Part shown: in pieces, positions 1 through 9,562 of the stretch | Numbering within the stretch: position 1 is the stretch's first letter | How the letters are laid out: each line of letters begins with the position of its first letter | Source of the DNA: Flavobacterium sp. GSB-24 | Lineage (GTDB): Bacteria; Bacteroidota; Bacteroidia; Flavobacteriales; Flavobacteriaceae | Direction of reading: 5' to 3' | Assembly (NCBI RefSeq): GCF_027924665.1 | Contig: NZ_AP027043.1 | Span: 2,976,001 to 3,040,000, forward strand | Length of the DNA: 64,000 bases | The notes under the pieces: generated by a model | The model's database searches: none | The model's input: only the letters and a program-made list of their open reading frames with translations | Told to the model about the DNA's origin: nothing | Translations under genes and position numbers: made by a program

Positions 1-657
1 GTTGATGTTTCCAATACCCAATCCGTTGCTGAGGCTAAAGAAATTATAAAAAAAGAATTAGGCACCTGCAGCGTACTTATAAACGGAGCGGGTGGCAATC
101 AAATGGATGCCCTTACAAATACTACTGAATTTCAGGAAGACGAACTTAATGGTAAAGATGGCGTTAAGGGTTTTTTTAATCTAAATATGGACGTCTTTCA
201 AAATGTAATTAATGTCAATACCATGGGTACAGTCATTCCTTCCTTTGTTTTCGGAAGAGATATGGCGTCACAAAAATCGGGTGTGATCATCAATATTGCC
301 TCTATGAACAGTTACCGTCCTTTGACAAAAGTAGGAGCATACGGAATGGCAAAAGCCGGAATAGCCAATTTTACACAATGGCTTGCCACTTATCTTGCAC
401 CAGCCAATGTGAGAGTAAATGCAATTGCACCGGGATTTTTCTTAAATGAAAGAAGCAAAAAAATCATGTACAATGAGGATGGCTCCCAGACAGCCCGTGC
501 TGAAAATGTGTTGGGGCATACTCCAATGAAACGTTTTGGAGAAGCGTCGGAATTAATCGGATGCATGAACTGGCTTATCGATGATAAGGCCGCTTCATTT
601 GTAACTGGAATTGTTGTTCCTATAGATGGCGGTTTTTTATCATCATCAGGAGTTTAA
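1..657 (+). CDS. SDR oxidoreductase, probable D-mannonate oxidoreductase (5' end cut off)
   Basis: The frame is open from base 1, so the N-terminus with the TGxxxGxG nucleotide-binding motif lies outside the window. Visible are the NAG-like segment INGAGGN, the catalytic Ser region (NIASMNS), the YGMAK form of the YxxxK motif, and the C-terminal ending PIDGGF typical of classical SDRs. Because mannonate dehydratase, KDG kinase and KDPG aldolase genes follow on the same strand, the likely role is NAD(P)H-linked fructuronate/mannonate interconversion in the cytoplasm (UxuB function carried by an SDR, as is common in Bacteroidota). The family is secure. The substrate is inferred from context only. 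It is 23 bases from the next gene, so probably co-transcribed. Confidence 0.85.
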   Translation, partial: VDVSNTQSVAEAKEIIKKELGTCSVLINGAGGNQMDALTNTTEFQEDELNGKDGVKGFFNLNMDVFQNVINVNTMGTVIPSFVFGRDMASQKSGVIINIASMNSYRPLTKVGAYGMAKAGIANFTQWLATYLAPANVRVNAIAPGFFLNERSKKIMYNEDGSQTARAENVLGHTPMKRFGEASELIGCMNWLIDDKAASFVTGIVVPIDGGFLSSSGV

Positions 658-680
658 ACTAAATTTAAAATTAAAAAGAT

Positions 681-1424
681 ATGAGTACAGATCAATACAA
701 AAAAGAAGTAAGCATGATGAAGCTTGATAAGCTTATTGAAATGCGCGAGAATATTTCGAAGGCAACCTTTCCGGTTTCAGATGATGAATTACTAAACAGG
801 TTCCAGGAATTATATACAGGTGCTATTAATGATGTGCTTAGAGAATTCTGTTTGATGAATCAGGCCCTGCCAAATTATATTTTGCCTTTAAGAGAATATA
901 GAACTGTAGCCGGATTTGCCTTCACCGTTAAGAGTTCAACAAGTACAAAAGTATCAGGAGAAATGGAATTTCGTACTCAGATGCTTGATGAAATGCATGA
1001 AAATGCTTTTGTAGTATGGGACAGCAGCAAGGACGAAGAATCAACTTCATGGGGCGGTGTAATGACCGCGACTGCAAAGGGAAAAAAAATCAGGGCAGCT
1101 TGTCTGGATGGAGGCATTCGTGATACCCACCAGATTCTTGAAGCTGATTTCCCTGTTTTCTATAAATACCGTTCCTCTAATGGAAGTCTTGGACGTTGTC
1201 TGATTACAGATTATCAGGTGCCGCTTCAGATCGGACATGTAATTATAAAGCCAGGTGATATCGTTCTGGGTGATGTTGATGGCGTACTAGTAGTTCCAAG
1301 AGATATTGCGTTTGAGGTACTTGTGCGTGCTGAGGAAATTAAGGAAAACGAGAAAAAAATATTCGGGTGGGTTGCTGAAGGACAGAGTGTAAGAGATATT
1401 ACAGACAAGGGAGGCTATTTTTAA
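681..1424 (+). CDS. RraA-family protein (HMG-aldolase fold)
   Basis: A 247-residue protein of the RraA / dimethylmenaquinone methyltransferase-like family. The DGGIRD motif (Arg147, Asp148) matches the substrate and Mg2+ site of HMG/CHA aldolases of this fold, and a GDxDGVxVVP motif follows near residue 205. Members either act as divalent-metal-dependent retro-aldolases on 2-keto-4-hydroxy acids or bind RNase E. There is an N-terminal extension of about 30 residues before the core. It sits between the SDR and the mannonate dehydratase with short gaps (23 and 16 bases), which favours a catabolic role such as cleavage of a keto-deoxy sugar acid. That role is inference. Confidence 0.8.
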   Translation: MSTDQYKKEVSMMKLDKLIEMRENISKATFPVSDDELLNRFQELYTGAINDVLREFCLMNQALPNYILPLREYRTVAGFAFTVKSSTSTKVSGEMEFRTQMLDEMHENAFVVWDSSKDEESTSWGGVMTATAKGKKIRAACLDGGIRDTHQILEADFPVFYKYRSSNGSLGRCLITDYQVPLQIGHVIIKPGDIVLGDVDGVLVVPRDIAFEVLVRAEEIKENEKKIFGWVAEGQSVRDITDKGGYF

Positions 1425-1440
1425 TTTCTAATAAAATACA

Positions 1441-2409
1441 ATGAAATTATCATTTTTATTTTTTGGCAATACCCCTGATGAAAAATGGGAGCTGTGCAGA
1501 CAGATGGGGATTGACTATGCGATTGCAAAATTAGCACCTGAAATTACAGGAATGCCTTCTATTGACAATTTTGATTCTTTTGAAAAGTCAAAGGAAATTT
1601 ATACCAATGCAGGCTTTGAGTTATACGGACTGGAAGGAGATCAGTTTGATATGACCCGAATAAAATTAGGGCTTCCGGGCAAAGAACAGGATATTGAAAA
1701 ATACTGCCGAATGCTTGAAAATATGAACAGACTGGACGTGAGATTGCTCTGTTACAATTTTATGGTGACCGGCTGGTACAGAACCCGCAAAGATATTAAG
1801 GAAAGAGGAGGTGCGATTGTCAGCGGATTTTCCATGAAAGAGGCTGCTCTTGAGCCGGCATCGCAATATGGAATATTTACTGAAAATCAAATTTGGGAAA
1901 ATTACCAGTGGTTTGTAGAGCAGATTATGCCCGTGGCGGAGTCAAACGGAATAAAAATGGCGCTTCATCCTGATGATCCGCCTATTACCCCGCTGCACGG
2001 TATCAGCCGTATTTTAACATCGGCCGATGCTATCGACAAGGCTTTATCTTTTTCACAAAGTCCCTCACATGGTCTTACTTTTTGTCAGGGAACCTATACC
2101 ACCATGAATGAAAATGTAGAAGCAATGATTGAAAAGCACGGAAAAAGCAATAAAATATTTTTTGTGCATATAAGAGATGTTGTGGGAACACCTGAAAATT
2201 TTAGGGAAACCTTCCATGATAACGGGCCAACTGATATGTTCAAAATGATGCAGGCCTATAAGGCAGTCGGATTTGACGGTCCGCTGCGGTCAGACCACGT
2301 ACCAACAATGGCCGGAGAGAGCAACGAACATTTCGGTTATGAGATGAAAGGAAATCTGTTTGGGATTGGCTATATAAAAGGACTTATGCATGGCTGTGGA
2401 ATTAAATAA
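1441..2409 (+). CDS. uxuA: mannonate dehydratase, short UxuA-type
   Basis: A 322-residue protein with UxuA hallmarks: the metal-site segment ALHPDDPP, LTFCQGTY, FVHIRDV and a C-terminal RSDHVP. The enzyme removes water from D-mannonate to give 2-keto-3-deoxy-D-gluconate (KDG), a Mn2+/Fe2+-dependent cytoplasmic reaction. It is shorter than the roughly 390-residue enterobacterial enzyme but keeps the TIM-barrel metal ligands, so it looks like a complete short-form enzyme. KDG kinase and KDPG aldolase lie about 7 kb downstream on the same strand and complete the route to pyruvate plus glyceraldehyde 3-phosphate. The start is an ATG 16 bases after the previous stop. Confidence 0.88.
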   Translation: MKLSFLFFGNTPDEKWELCRQMGIDYAIAKLAPEITGMPSIDNFDSFEKSKEIYTNAGFELYGLEGDQFDMTRIKLGLPGKEQDIEKYCRMLENMNRLDVRLLCYNFMVTGWYRTRKDIKERGGAIVSGFSMKEAALEPASQYGIFTENQIWENYQWFVEQIMPVAESNGIKMALHPDDPPITPLHGISRILTSADAIDKALSFSQSPSHGLTFCQGTYTTMNENVEAMIEKHGKSNKIFFVHIRDVVGTPENFRETFHDNGPTDMFKMMQAYKAVGFDGPLRSDHVPTMAGESNEHFGYEMKGNLFGIGYIKGLMHGCGIK

Positions 2410-2474
2410 AAATTATTTAATTCCATTGATCAATTAAAATAAACTGCTTCCTTTGGGAGCAAATCCAAAATAGA

Positions 2475-5315
2475 ATGCTTTCAGGTAATTATAAAATATT
2501 GTTTGACAAATTAGTTTCCACTATCGATAAGCAGAGGGTCTATCATGATTCGTTGTCGCTTTTGGCATATGGAACTGATGCAAGTTTTTACAGACTGATC
2601 CCTAAAATTGTCATCAAGGCAAAAGACGAGCAGGAAGTCGGCTTTATCTTAAGGGAGTCATCTGCACTAGGTCTTGCCGTAACTTTCAGGGCTGCGGGAA
2701 CTAGTTTATCAGGACAGGCCGTAACGGACTCTGTTCTGGTGGTTGCCGGACAGCATTGGAAAGATTATGAGATATTAGACAATGGAAACGCCATCCGTCT
2801 GCAGCCCGGAATTGTAGGTTCAAGGGCAAATATTTTACTGGATCCCTATAACAAAAAAATAGGGCCCGATCCGGCTTCTATAAATGCGGCAATGATTGGA
2901 GGCATAGCATCCAACAATGCAAGCGGTATGTGCTGTGGTACAGCTCAGAATACTTACAATACTGTAAAATCAATGCGCATTATATTTGCTGATGGGACAA
3001 TTCTTGACACAGCCGATGCCATCAGCAGGACAGCTTTTCAAAAACAAAAGCCTGATCTTCTAAAAAAAATACAGGGCCTTGCTCAACGCACCAAAGAAGA
3101 TACTGTGCTGGCGCAACGAATCTCAGGCAAATATAAAATGAAAAATACAACGGGCTACAGTTTGAATGCCCTGATAGATTATAATGATCCCTTTGAAATT
3201 ATCGAGCATTTAATGATCGGTTCGGAAGGCACGCTGGGTTTTATTTCAGAAATTACGCTGCAGACAGTAGAAAACCATAAGTACAAAGCGGCCTCTCTCA
3301 TGATTTTTCAAAACGTTGAGAGTGCCTGCCGGGTGGTAAGTTTATTAAAGAATGCTCCTGTAGCGGCGGTAGAGCTGATTGATCGTTCGGGACTTCGATC
3401 AGTAGAAAGCGATAGAGGTGTTCCGGCTTATATTAAGACATTAGGACCCGATGCCTGTGCACTGCTGGTAGATACAAGAGCATCAGATTCACAGACTTTA
3501 CAAGTACAGATCTCGTCTATTTTAAATATTGTATCGCCGTATCCTATAGAATTTCCGGCAGTTTTCACTGATGAACCATTGGAGTATGCGCTATTATGGA
3601 AAATCCGAAAAGGACTTTTCCCATCAGTAGGAGCCATGAGACAGAGTGGCACTACTGTTATTATTGAAGATATTGCCTTTAGAGTGGAGCAATTGGCGGA
3701 GGCAACCCTGGAACTGCAAAAGCTGTTCATGAAATGGAACTATAAGGAGGCCGTAATTTTTGGGCATGCACTTGAAGGTAATCTTCATTTTGTTTTTACC
3801 CAGAATTTTGATTCTCAAAGTGAGATTGACCGCTATGCTAATTTTATGGATGATGTGGCAGATCTTGTGGTACATAAATTTGACGGATCTCTTAAGGCAG
3901 AGCATGGCACAGGTAGAAATATGGCTCCTTATGTAGAAATGGAGTGGGGCACACAAGCCTATGGACTAATGAAAGAAATAAAAGCCATATTTGATCCCAA
4001 AAACCTTCTAAATCCTGGCGTTATTTTAAATGACGATCCTAAAATTCATCTGAAAAATTTAAAACCTATTCCAGTTTCTAATGCTATTATTGATCCTTGT
4101 ATTGAATGCGGTTTTTGTGAGCCAAACTGTGTTTCGGCTGATTTTACACTCTCTCCAAGACAGCGCATAGCGGTTAACCGTGAGATTAGCAGACTTCATG
4201 CGACGGGAGAAAATCCAAAAGAGCTTGAAGCCCTTCTTGATAATTTTCAGTTTAAGGCTGATGACACCTGCGCAACCGATGGGCTTTGCGCACTAAGTTG
4301 TCCTGTGAACATTGATACGGGTACATTTGTAAAGGAGCTTAGAAAAAATCATATAGGAAAACCTTCTAGGACAGCATATTGGATTGCAGCCCATTTATCA
4401 TTTATAACAGCAGTTTTAAATAGAATGCTTTCTGTGGTGCGTTTATTTCAATTACTGCTTGGCAATAAAATAATGTACAAGATTTCAGGTTTTATGAGAT
4501 TTGTTTCAGGAGACAGAATACCGCAATGGAACAATTTTATGCCTAGTGGAGCATCTTCTTTGAAGTCTTTAGAAAATCAGATTACTAGTCATAGAAAGAT
4601 TGTGTACTATCCTTCCTGCATTAACAGGACAATGGGTGTTTCTGCTGAAGATAATTGTCAGCAACAGCTTTCCGACGTAATCGTCAGGCTACTGCACAAA
4701 GGCGGTTTTGAGGTGATCTATCCTTCAAAACTCAATAACTTGTGCTGTGGAATGCCTTTTTCAAGCAAAGGATATTCCGATATCGCTGCTGAAACAGGCC
4801 TTACTCTGGAAAATGCTCTTACGGCAGCCAGTGAAAACGGGAAATGGCCAATACTGTCTGATATGAGCCCTTGTCTTTATACCATGCGTGAGAACGCAAA
4901 AAAAACAAAAAGCACACTTAAAATTTATGAACCTGTCGAGTTTATAAATGATATTTTGCTGCATTTTTTAAAAATTAACCCTCTGCAGGAAACTGTTGCG
5001 GTTTTTCCTGTATGCAGTATGAAAAAAATGGGTCTCGAAGACAAACTGACCGAACTGGCTCAAAAATGTGCTTCCCAGGTAATTGTACCACAGACTAATT
5101 GTTGCGGATTCTCTGGAGACAAAGGTTTTGAAATTCCGGAGCTTAATGCATCAGGTCTCTCAGAGCTTCGGGAGCAGCTTGGTCCAGAAGTGAAAAGAGG
5201 ATATTCAAACAGCAGAACCTGTGAAATCGGCTTAAGCCTGCATTCAGGCATTTCACATCAGTCTATTGTATATTTAGTAGATGAGGTCAGCGAAGGTCGG
5301 AGAAGTACCAGATAA
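2475..5315 (+). CDS. FAD-linked oxidase / Fe-S 2-hydroxyacid dehydrogenase (D-lactate dehydrogenase-like, YdiJ type)
   Basis: A 946-residue fusion. An N-terminal PCMH-type FAD-binding domain (about 40-270, with AAGTSLSGQ and GSEGTLG) is followed by an FAD-oxidase C-terminal domain (about 275-530, ending DPKNLLNPG). Two ferredoxin-like cysteine clusters follow (CIECGFCEPNC near 542 and CATDGLCALSC near 599), then a CCG cysteine-rich domain with LCCGMPF (about 756) and NCCGFSGDKG (about 877). Proteins of this layout oxidise D-2-hydroxyacids such as D-lactate or D-2-hydroxyglutarate and pass electrons to the respiratory chain at the membrane. In this cluster it may remove a hydroxyacid product of uronate breakdown. 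The substrate cannot be read from sequence. Confidence 0.82.
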   Translation: MLSGNYKILFDKLVSTIDKQRVYHDSLSLLAYGTDASFYRLIPKIVIKAKDEQEVGFILRESSALGLAVTFRAAGTSLSGQAVTDSVLVVAGQHWKDYEILDNGNAIRLQPGIVGSRANILLDPYNKKIGPDPASINAAMIGGIASNNASGMCCGTAQNTYNTVKSMRIIFADGTILDTADAISRTAFQKQKPDLLKKIQGLAQRTKEDTVLAQRISGKYKMKNTTGYSLNALIDYNDPFEIIEHLMIGSEGTLGFISEITLQTVENHKYKAASLMIFQNVESACRVVSLLKNAPVAAVELIDRSGLRSVESDRGVPAYIKTLGPDACALLVDTRASDSQTLQVQISSILNIVSPYPIEFPAVFTDEPLEYALLWKIRKGLFPSVGAMRQSGTTVIIEDIAFRVEQLAEATLELQKLFMKWNYKEAVIFGHALEGNLHFVFTQNFDSQSEIDRYANFMDDVADLVVHKFDGSLKAEHGTGRNMAPYVEMEWGTQAYGLMKEIKAIFDPKNLLNPGVILNDDPKIHLKNLKPIPVSNAIIDPCIECGFCEPNCVSADFTLSPRQRIAVNREISRLHATGENPKELEALLDNFQFKADDTCATDGLCALSCPVNIDTGTFVKELRKNHIGKPSRTAYWIAAHLSFITAVLNRMLSVVRLFQLLLGNKIMYKISGFMRFVSGDRIPQWNNFMPSGASSLKSLENQITSHRKIVYYPSCINRTMGVSAEDNCQQQLSDVIVRLLHKGGFEVIYPSKLNNLCCGMPFSSKGYSDIAAETGLTLENALTAASENGKWPILSDMSPCLYTMRENAKKTKSTLKIYEPVEFINDILLHFLKINPLQETVAVFPVCSMKKMGLEDKLTELAQKCASQVIVPQTNCCGFSGDKGFEIPELNASGLSELREQLGPEVKRGYSNSRTCEIGLSLHSGISHQSIVYLVDEVSEGRRSTR

Positions 5316-5395
5316 AAATAGTTGAATAATGCTATTTTTGAAAACCGGCTTCTAAGAAAAAATAAAAAAATAAAAAAAATTAACAATCAGAAGAG

Positions 5396-7048
5396 ATGAA
5401 TCAATTACAAACGCTGGATTATGTTACGATTATCATTTACATGCTGCTTATGGCTGGTATTGGTATTTTTCTAGGCAAATACATTAAAAATATTGGCGAT
5501 TATTTTAAAGGCGGGAGTGCCGTCTCATGGGTAGCAGGAGGTATTAGTAATTTTATGACCAAATTCAGCACATTTGTATTTGTGGCTTATGCGGGAATTG
5601 CCTATTCAGATGGACTGGTAGCCATAACTATAATGTGGTCTACTATCTTTCCTTCTTTAATAGCCGTGTTTGTTTATGCCAAACTTTGGAAACGTGCAGG
5701 TATTATCAGTCCTGTAGAGTTTCTGGAAACCAGGTTCAACGCGCCTATACGCCAAATATTCTCCTGGTGTGGTGTTTTATTGAAGTTATTGGACGACATG
5801 ATTAAATTATATTCTATTGGCATTTTTGTTATGGCAGCGTCAGGGATACCTTTTGAAACAGCTATTATATATTGTGGGATTGTTGTTTCCGTATATACTG
5901 TAGTTGGCGGATTCCTCGCAGTCATTGTGACTGATGTTGTGCAATTTGTAATCTTATTATTTTCAACTTTTATTTTAGTACCATTAGCGTATGATGCTGC
6001 GGGAGGTATTGCGCACATGCAGGAAGTGATCCCAAATAATATGAATTGGTTTAACGGTGAGAAAGGAATGCCAATTTACCTTATGGTGTATTATCTGACC
6101 ATCATTATTAAATATTTAGGAAACTGGACTTTCATACAGCGATTTTACAGTGCTAAGAGTGAATCTGACGGAAAGAAAATCGGAATATTGTCTGCGGTTC
6201 TCTTTCTTATATTTCCAGTAATTTTTCTTTTTCCTGCCGTAGCGGCAAGGGTTATTTTGCCTGATTTAGAAAATCCTGAAATGTCCTATGTTGCCTTATG
6301 CTTAAAATTGCTTCCTCCTGGAATTATGGGGCTGATGATAGCTGCGATGTTTGCAGCAACAATGTCTGTTTTAAGTGCAGAGTTTAATGTTACGGCAAGT
6401 GTATTGACCCGAGACATCTATCAGCGCCTTTTTAGAAAAAATGCTTCTCCAACAGAGTCACTTTGGGCAGCAAGGATTATGACCCTTTTGGTAGGCACCA
6501 TTGTGTCGATTGGTGCTCTTTATGTTCAGAAACTTGGGGGAGCCTTTGAAGTAAATCAATATTTATCAGGTATTTTTTCAATTCCAATGATTATACCGGT
6601 AATTATGGGAGTGATTTTCTGGAAGCCTCAACCCTGGGGTGCCCTTGCTTCGATGGTCATTGGAATTTTACTTGGCATTATATTGAATTATACGAAAGTT
6701 TTTAGTTGGGAAATAGCAACGCTTATAGAAGTTGCAGTTTGTGTGGGAGTGTTCATGTTATCAGGATTGTTTTTATCTCAGGACAGCCGCTACAACGAAA
6801 AAGTAAAAGCTTTTTTTATCAAATTGTCTACACCAAGTACTAAGACAGAAGAGGAAAATGATGGAGTAATTGGCGGGCTAATGATGCTGTATGCTGTTGC
6901 TTTTTCAGTAACAGGAACTATGTTCGTTGTCATGGGATTTCCTTCCATTTCAGGGATGAGCGGAAAGCTTGCTATTTCTTCAGGCATTATATGTCTTATT
7001 GGCGCAGTAATTTTCTACAGCAAAGGACGTAAGGCAAAGAAAACATAA
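5396..7048 (+). CDS. sodium:solute symporter (SSS family), probable uronate/aldonate importer
   Basis: A 550-residue, highly hydrophobic protein with more than a dozen apparent membrane helices and the SSS signature region (GIMGLMIAAMFAATMS, about 308-323). It belongs to the Na+-driven solute symporters of the inner membrane. Sitting between uronate catabolic genes and an exported GH3 enzyme, it probably brings the released uronate or oligosaccharide product into the cytoplasm. A second, more distant SSS gene sits in the 38-kb locus. It starts 80 bases after the dehydrogenase stop, and the AT-rich gap shows no obvious terminator. Confidence 0.85.
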   Translation: MNQLQTLDYVTIIIYMLLMAGIGIFLGKYIKNIGDYFKGGSAVSWVAGGISNFMTKFSTFVFVAYAGIAYSDGLVAITIMWSTIFPSLIAVFVYAKLWKRAGIISPVEFLETRFNAPIRQIFSWCGVLLKLLDDMIKLYSIGIFVMAASGIPFETAIIYCGIVVSVYTVVGGFLAVIVTDVVQFVILLFSTFILVPLAYDAAGGIAHMQEVIPNNMNWFNGEKGMPIYLMVYYLTIIIKYLGNWTFIQRFYSAKSESDGKKIGILSAVLFLIFPVIFLFPAVAARVILPDLENPEMSYVALCLKLLPPGIMGLMIAAMFAATMSVLSAEFNVTASVLTRDIYQRLFRKNASPTESLWAARIMTLLVGTIVSIGALYVQKLGGAFEVNQYLSGIFSIPMIIPVIMGVIFWKPQPWGALASMVIGILLGIILNYTKVFSWEIATLIEVAVCVGVFMLSGLFLSQDSRYNEKVKAFFIKLSTPSTKTEEENDGVIGGLMMLYAVAFSVTGTMFVVMGFPSISGMSGKLAISSGIICLIGAVIFYSKGRKAKKT

Positions 7049-7162
7049 AGTAGTAAGAGAAAAAGAAATGGGATCATTCGATCCTGTAACAATCGTGTAA
7101 AATTTCCTTTCAGGACAGGATTAACGCGTCTCGGAGGCACACAATTTTAATTAAATTATTAT

Positions 7163-9421
7163 ATGAGCTCAAGATTTTTCATAAATAGACTTAAAAATAT
7201 AATGACTGCTTTAATAATGTTCTGTGCATTTGAAGTGAGTTCCCAAAGCGATAAGCAAATGGATATGAAAGTTTCGGCGCTGCTCAGTAAAATGACGCTG
7301 GCAGAAAAAGTGGGACAGCTAAATCTGGCTACCTATGTCAATGAAAACAACACCACTAATTCTTTAGAAACCCTAATTAAAAAAGGAGCAGTTGGAAGCA
7401 TTTTAAAAAGTAACGGAGCAATGACCAACCTTCGGTTGCAGAAAATTGCTGTAGAAGAAACCCGTCTTGGTATTCCGATGATGTTTCAGGAAGATGTAAT
7501 TCATGGATACAAAACTATATTCCCTTCTCCTTTAGGAGAGGCTGCAAGCTGGAATCTGGAGAATATCGAAAAATCCGCCTCAATTGCCGCCAGAGAAGCT
7601 GCTGCAGGCGGTATTCACCTAACTTATGCCCCAATGGTAGATATCACTTTTGACCCAAGATGGGGAAGAATTATTGAAGGGGCTGGCGAAGACCCTTATT
7701 ATGGGAGCCTTGTAGCCGCAGCACGAGTAAAGGGATTTCAGGGAACAGAGATGAAGAGCGGTAAAAATGTTATGGCCTGTGTCAAGCATTTTGCCGGCTA
7801 TGGTGCCGCGCTGGCAGGCCGTGACTATAATATTGCGGATTTCTCAGAGCGCACCTTAAGAGAGCTTTATCTTCCGCCTTTTAAGGCTGCCATAGAGGCG
7901 GGAGCAGGAGCATTAATGACTGCTTATTCTGCCTTTGACGGTATCCCGGCAAGTGCAAATAAAAAATTGCTTACTGACATCCTTCGTAAAGAATTGGGTT
8001 TTAAAAACTTGGTAATTACAGATTGGGAAACTATAAATAATCTGGTAAAAATTGGCGCTGCCCAAGATCAGAAGCAGGCTGCCCTCCAAGCAATTGATGC
8101 CGGGGTTGAACTTGATATGACAAGTGGTATTTACTTAAAATATCTGGAGGAGCTTGTGAACGAGGGAAAGGTTGATATTAAAATTATTGACTCGGCAGTG
8201 AAGCATGTGCTGGAAGCCAAATATAAGCTTGGGCTTTTTGATAATCCTTATGCTTTTTTTGATGCAAAAAGAGAAAAAGAAACCCTTCTAAACAAAGCCC
8301 ATCTTGATTTTGCCAGAAAAGCGGCCAGGGAGTCAATGGTATTGCTTAAAAATGAAAATAAACTGCTTCCTATTGATGGACAGGTAAAAAAAATTGCAGT
8401 AATAGGTCCTATGGCGAATGCCAAAAAAGACATGCTTTCATGGTGGGGAGGCAATTATTCTCAGGGGAAACCAGAGGATGTAGTTTCTCTTGTGGAAGGG
8501 CTTAAACAAAGTGTAGATCCATCGGTTGTCATCTCGTATGCGGAGGGGGTAAAACTTGACGGTTTTGAACCCAAAGGACTAGAGCTTATCCCTGAAGCTA
8601 CAGCATTGGCAAAAGAATCAGATGTTGTGATACTGGCAGTAGGAGAGCAATACTGGATGAGCGGTGAGGGCGCAAGCATATCCAACATAACACTGCCGGG
8701 CGGACAGGAAAAATTAATTGAAGCTGTGGCTGCGGCAGGAAAGCCGATCATTACCGTTCTATTTAGTGGAAGACCTTATGACCTTCAATTGGTAAGCAAG
8801 GTTTCTTTGGCTGTCCTTCAAGCTTGGATGCCCGGTACAATGGCTGGTCTGGCTGTTTCAGATGTTTTGCTTGGAAAATACAACCCATCCGGTAAGTTAA
8901 CAGTAACTTTTCCAATAAATACCGGACAGATCCCAATAAATTATAATTACAAAAGAACGTCTCATGATGTAAACGAATCCAATAAAAACGTGCGCTGGAC
9001 CAATAAATATTTGGATATTCCTATTACTCCTTTATACCCATTTGGATACGGATTAAGTTATACGACTTTTGAATATTCAAATTTAAAGCTGTCCAGCAAT
9101 CTTATAAATTCAGGGGAAAGTATATATGTGTCAATAGACATAACCAACACAGGAAAAGTATTTGGAGAAGAAGTGGTGCAATTATATCTGGCAGATTTGT
9201 TGTCTTCTGTTACAAGACCTGGCAAGGAGCTGAAAGGATTTTCAAAAATAGGCCTGGCACCAGGTGAAAATAAAACGGTTAAAATGGTTATTGAACCAAA
9301 AGATATGTCATTTTATAATAAAGATATGAAGTGGTCGCTGGAGCCGGGAACTTTTAAAGTAATGTTGGGTGCTTCTTCATCTGATATTAAACTGAGTGAA
9401 GAATTTACTATAAAACAATAA
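7163..9421 (+). CDS. exported glycoside hydrolase family 3 enzyme (beta-glucosidase/xylosidase type)
   Basis: A 752-residue GH3 enzyme. An N-terminal signal peptide (about 1-27) precedes the (beta/alpha)8 domain, with the catalytic Asp in VITDWE (Asp287) and the substrate-binding KHFAGYG and DPRWGR motifs. The GH3 C-terminal domain and a fibronectin III-like C-terminal domain (GEEVVQLYLAD onward) follow. It probably acts in the periplasm, releasing terminal sugars from imported oligosaccharides. A second GH3 at 43.8 kb is clearly homologous. Placement right after the symporter links it to the uronate cluster, so beta-linked xylo- or gluco-oligosaccharides bearing uronic acids are plausible substrates, but specificity is not determined. 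Confidence 0.9.
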   Translation: MSSRFFINRLKNIMTALIMFCAFEVSSQSDKQMDMKVSALLSKMTLAEKVGQLNLATYVNENNTTNSLETLIKKGAVGSILKSNGAMTNLRLQKIAVEETRLGIPMMFQEDVIHGYKTIFPSPLGEAASWNLENIEKSASIAAREAAAGGIHLTYAPMVDITFDPRWGRIIEGAGEDPYYGSLVAAARVKGFQGTEMKSGKNVMACVKHFAGYGAALAGRDYNIADFSERTLRELYLPPFKAAIEAGAGALMTAYSAFDGIPASANKKLLTDILRKELGFKNLVITDWETINNLVKIGAAQDQKQAALQAIDAGVELDMTSGIYLKYLEELVNEGKVDIKIIDSAVKHVLEAKYKLGLFDNPYAFFDAKREKETLLNKAHLDFARKAARESMVLLKNENKLLPIDGQVKKIAVIGPMANAKKDMLSWWGGNYSQGKPEDVVSLVEGLKQSVDPSVVISYAEGVKLDGFEPKGLELIPEATALAKESDVVILAVGEQYWMSGEGASISNITLPGGQEKLIEAVAAAGKPIITVLFSGRPYDLQLVSKVSLAVLQAWMPGTMAGLAVSDVLLGKYNPSGKLTVTFPINTGQIPINYNYKRTSHDVNESNKNVRWTNKYLDIPITPLYPFGYGLSYTTFEYSNLKLSSNLINSGESIYVSIDITNTGKVFGEEVVQLYLADLLSSVTRPGKELKGFSKIGLAPGENKTVKMVIEPKDMSFYNKDMKWSLEPGTFKVMLGASSSDIKLSEEFTIKQ

Positions 9422-9488
9422 TGATTCCATCTAGTCTCTGAAAGTAGAAATGCACAGCATCAAACCTTCAAAGAGATTATGGTATTAT

Positions 9489-9496
9489 TAAATTTG
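9489..9496 (+). promoter_or_regulatory. candidate -7 box for kdgK-kdgA
   Basis: TAAATTTG matches the Bacteroidota -7 consensus TAnnTTTG, 66 bases before the kinase ATG. I see no convincing TTG at the -33 position, so this is a weak promoter call. It would let the kinase/aldolase pair be transcribed separately from the upstream genes. Confidence 0.35.
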
Positions 9497-9562
9497 AGCT
9501 TTCGGTTTATCTTTTGCAGCTAATTACTAATGTAGAAAATGCAGGTAAAACAATAAAAAAAT

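Noticed and set aside
1047..1408. Minus-strand frames of about 60 codons opposite the RraA-family gene
   Set aside because: They lie wholly inside a gene with clear family motifs on the plus strand, lack homology signs, and the two minus frames overlap each other.
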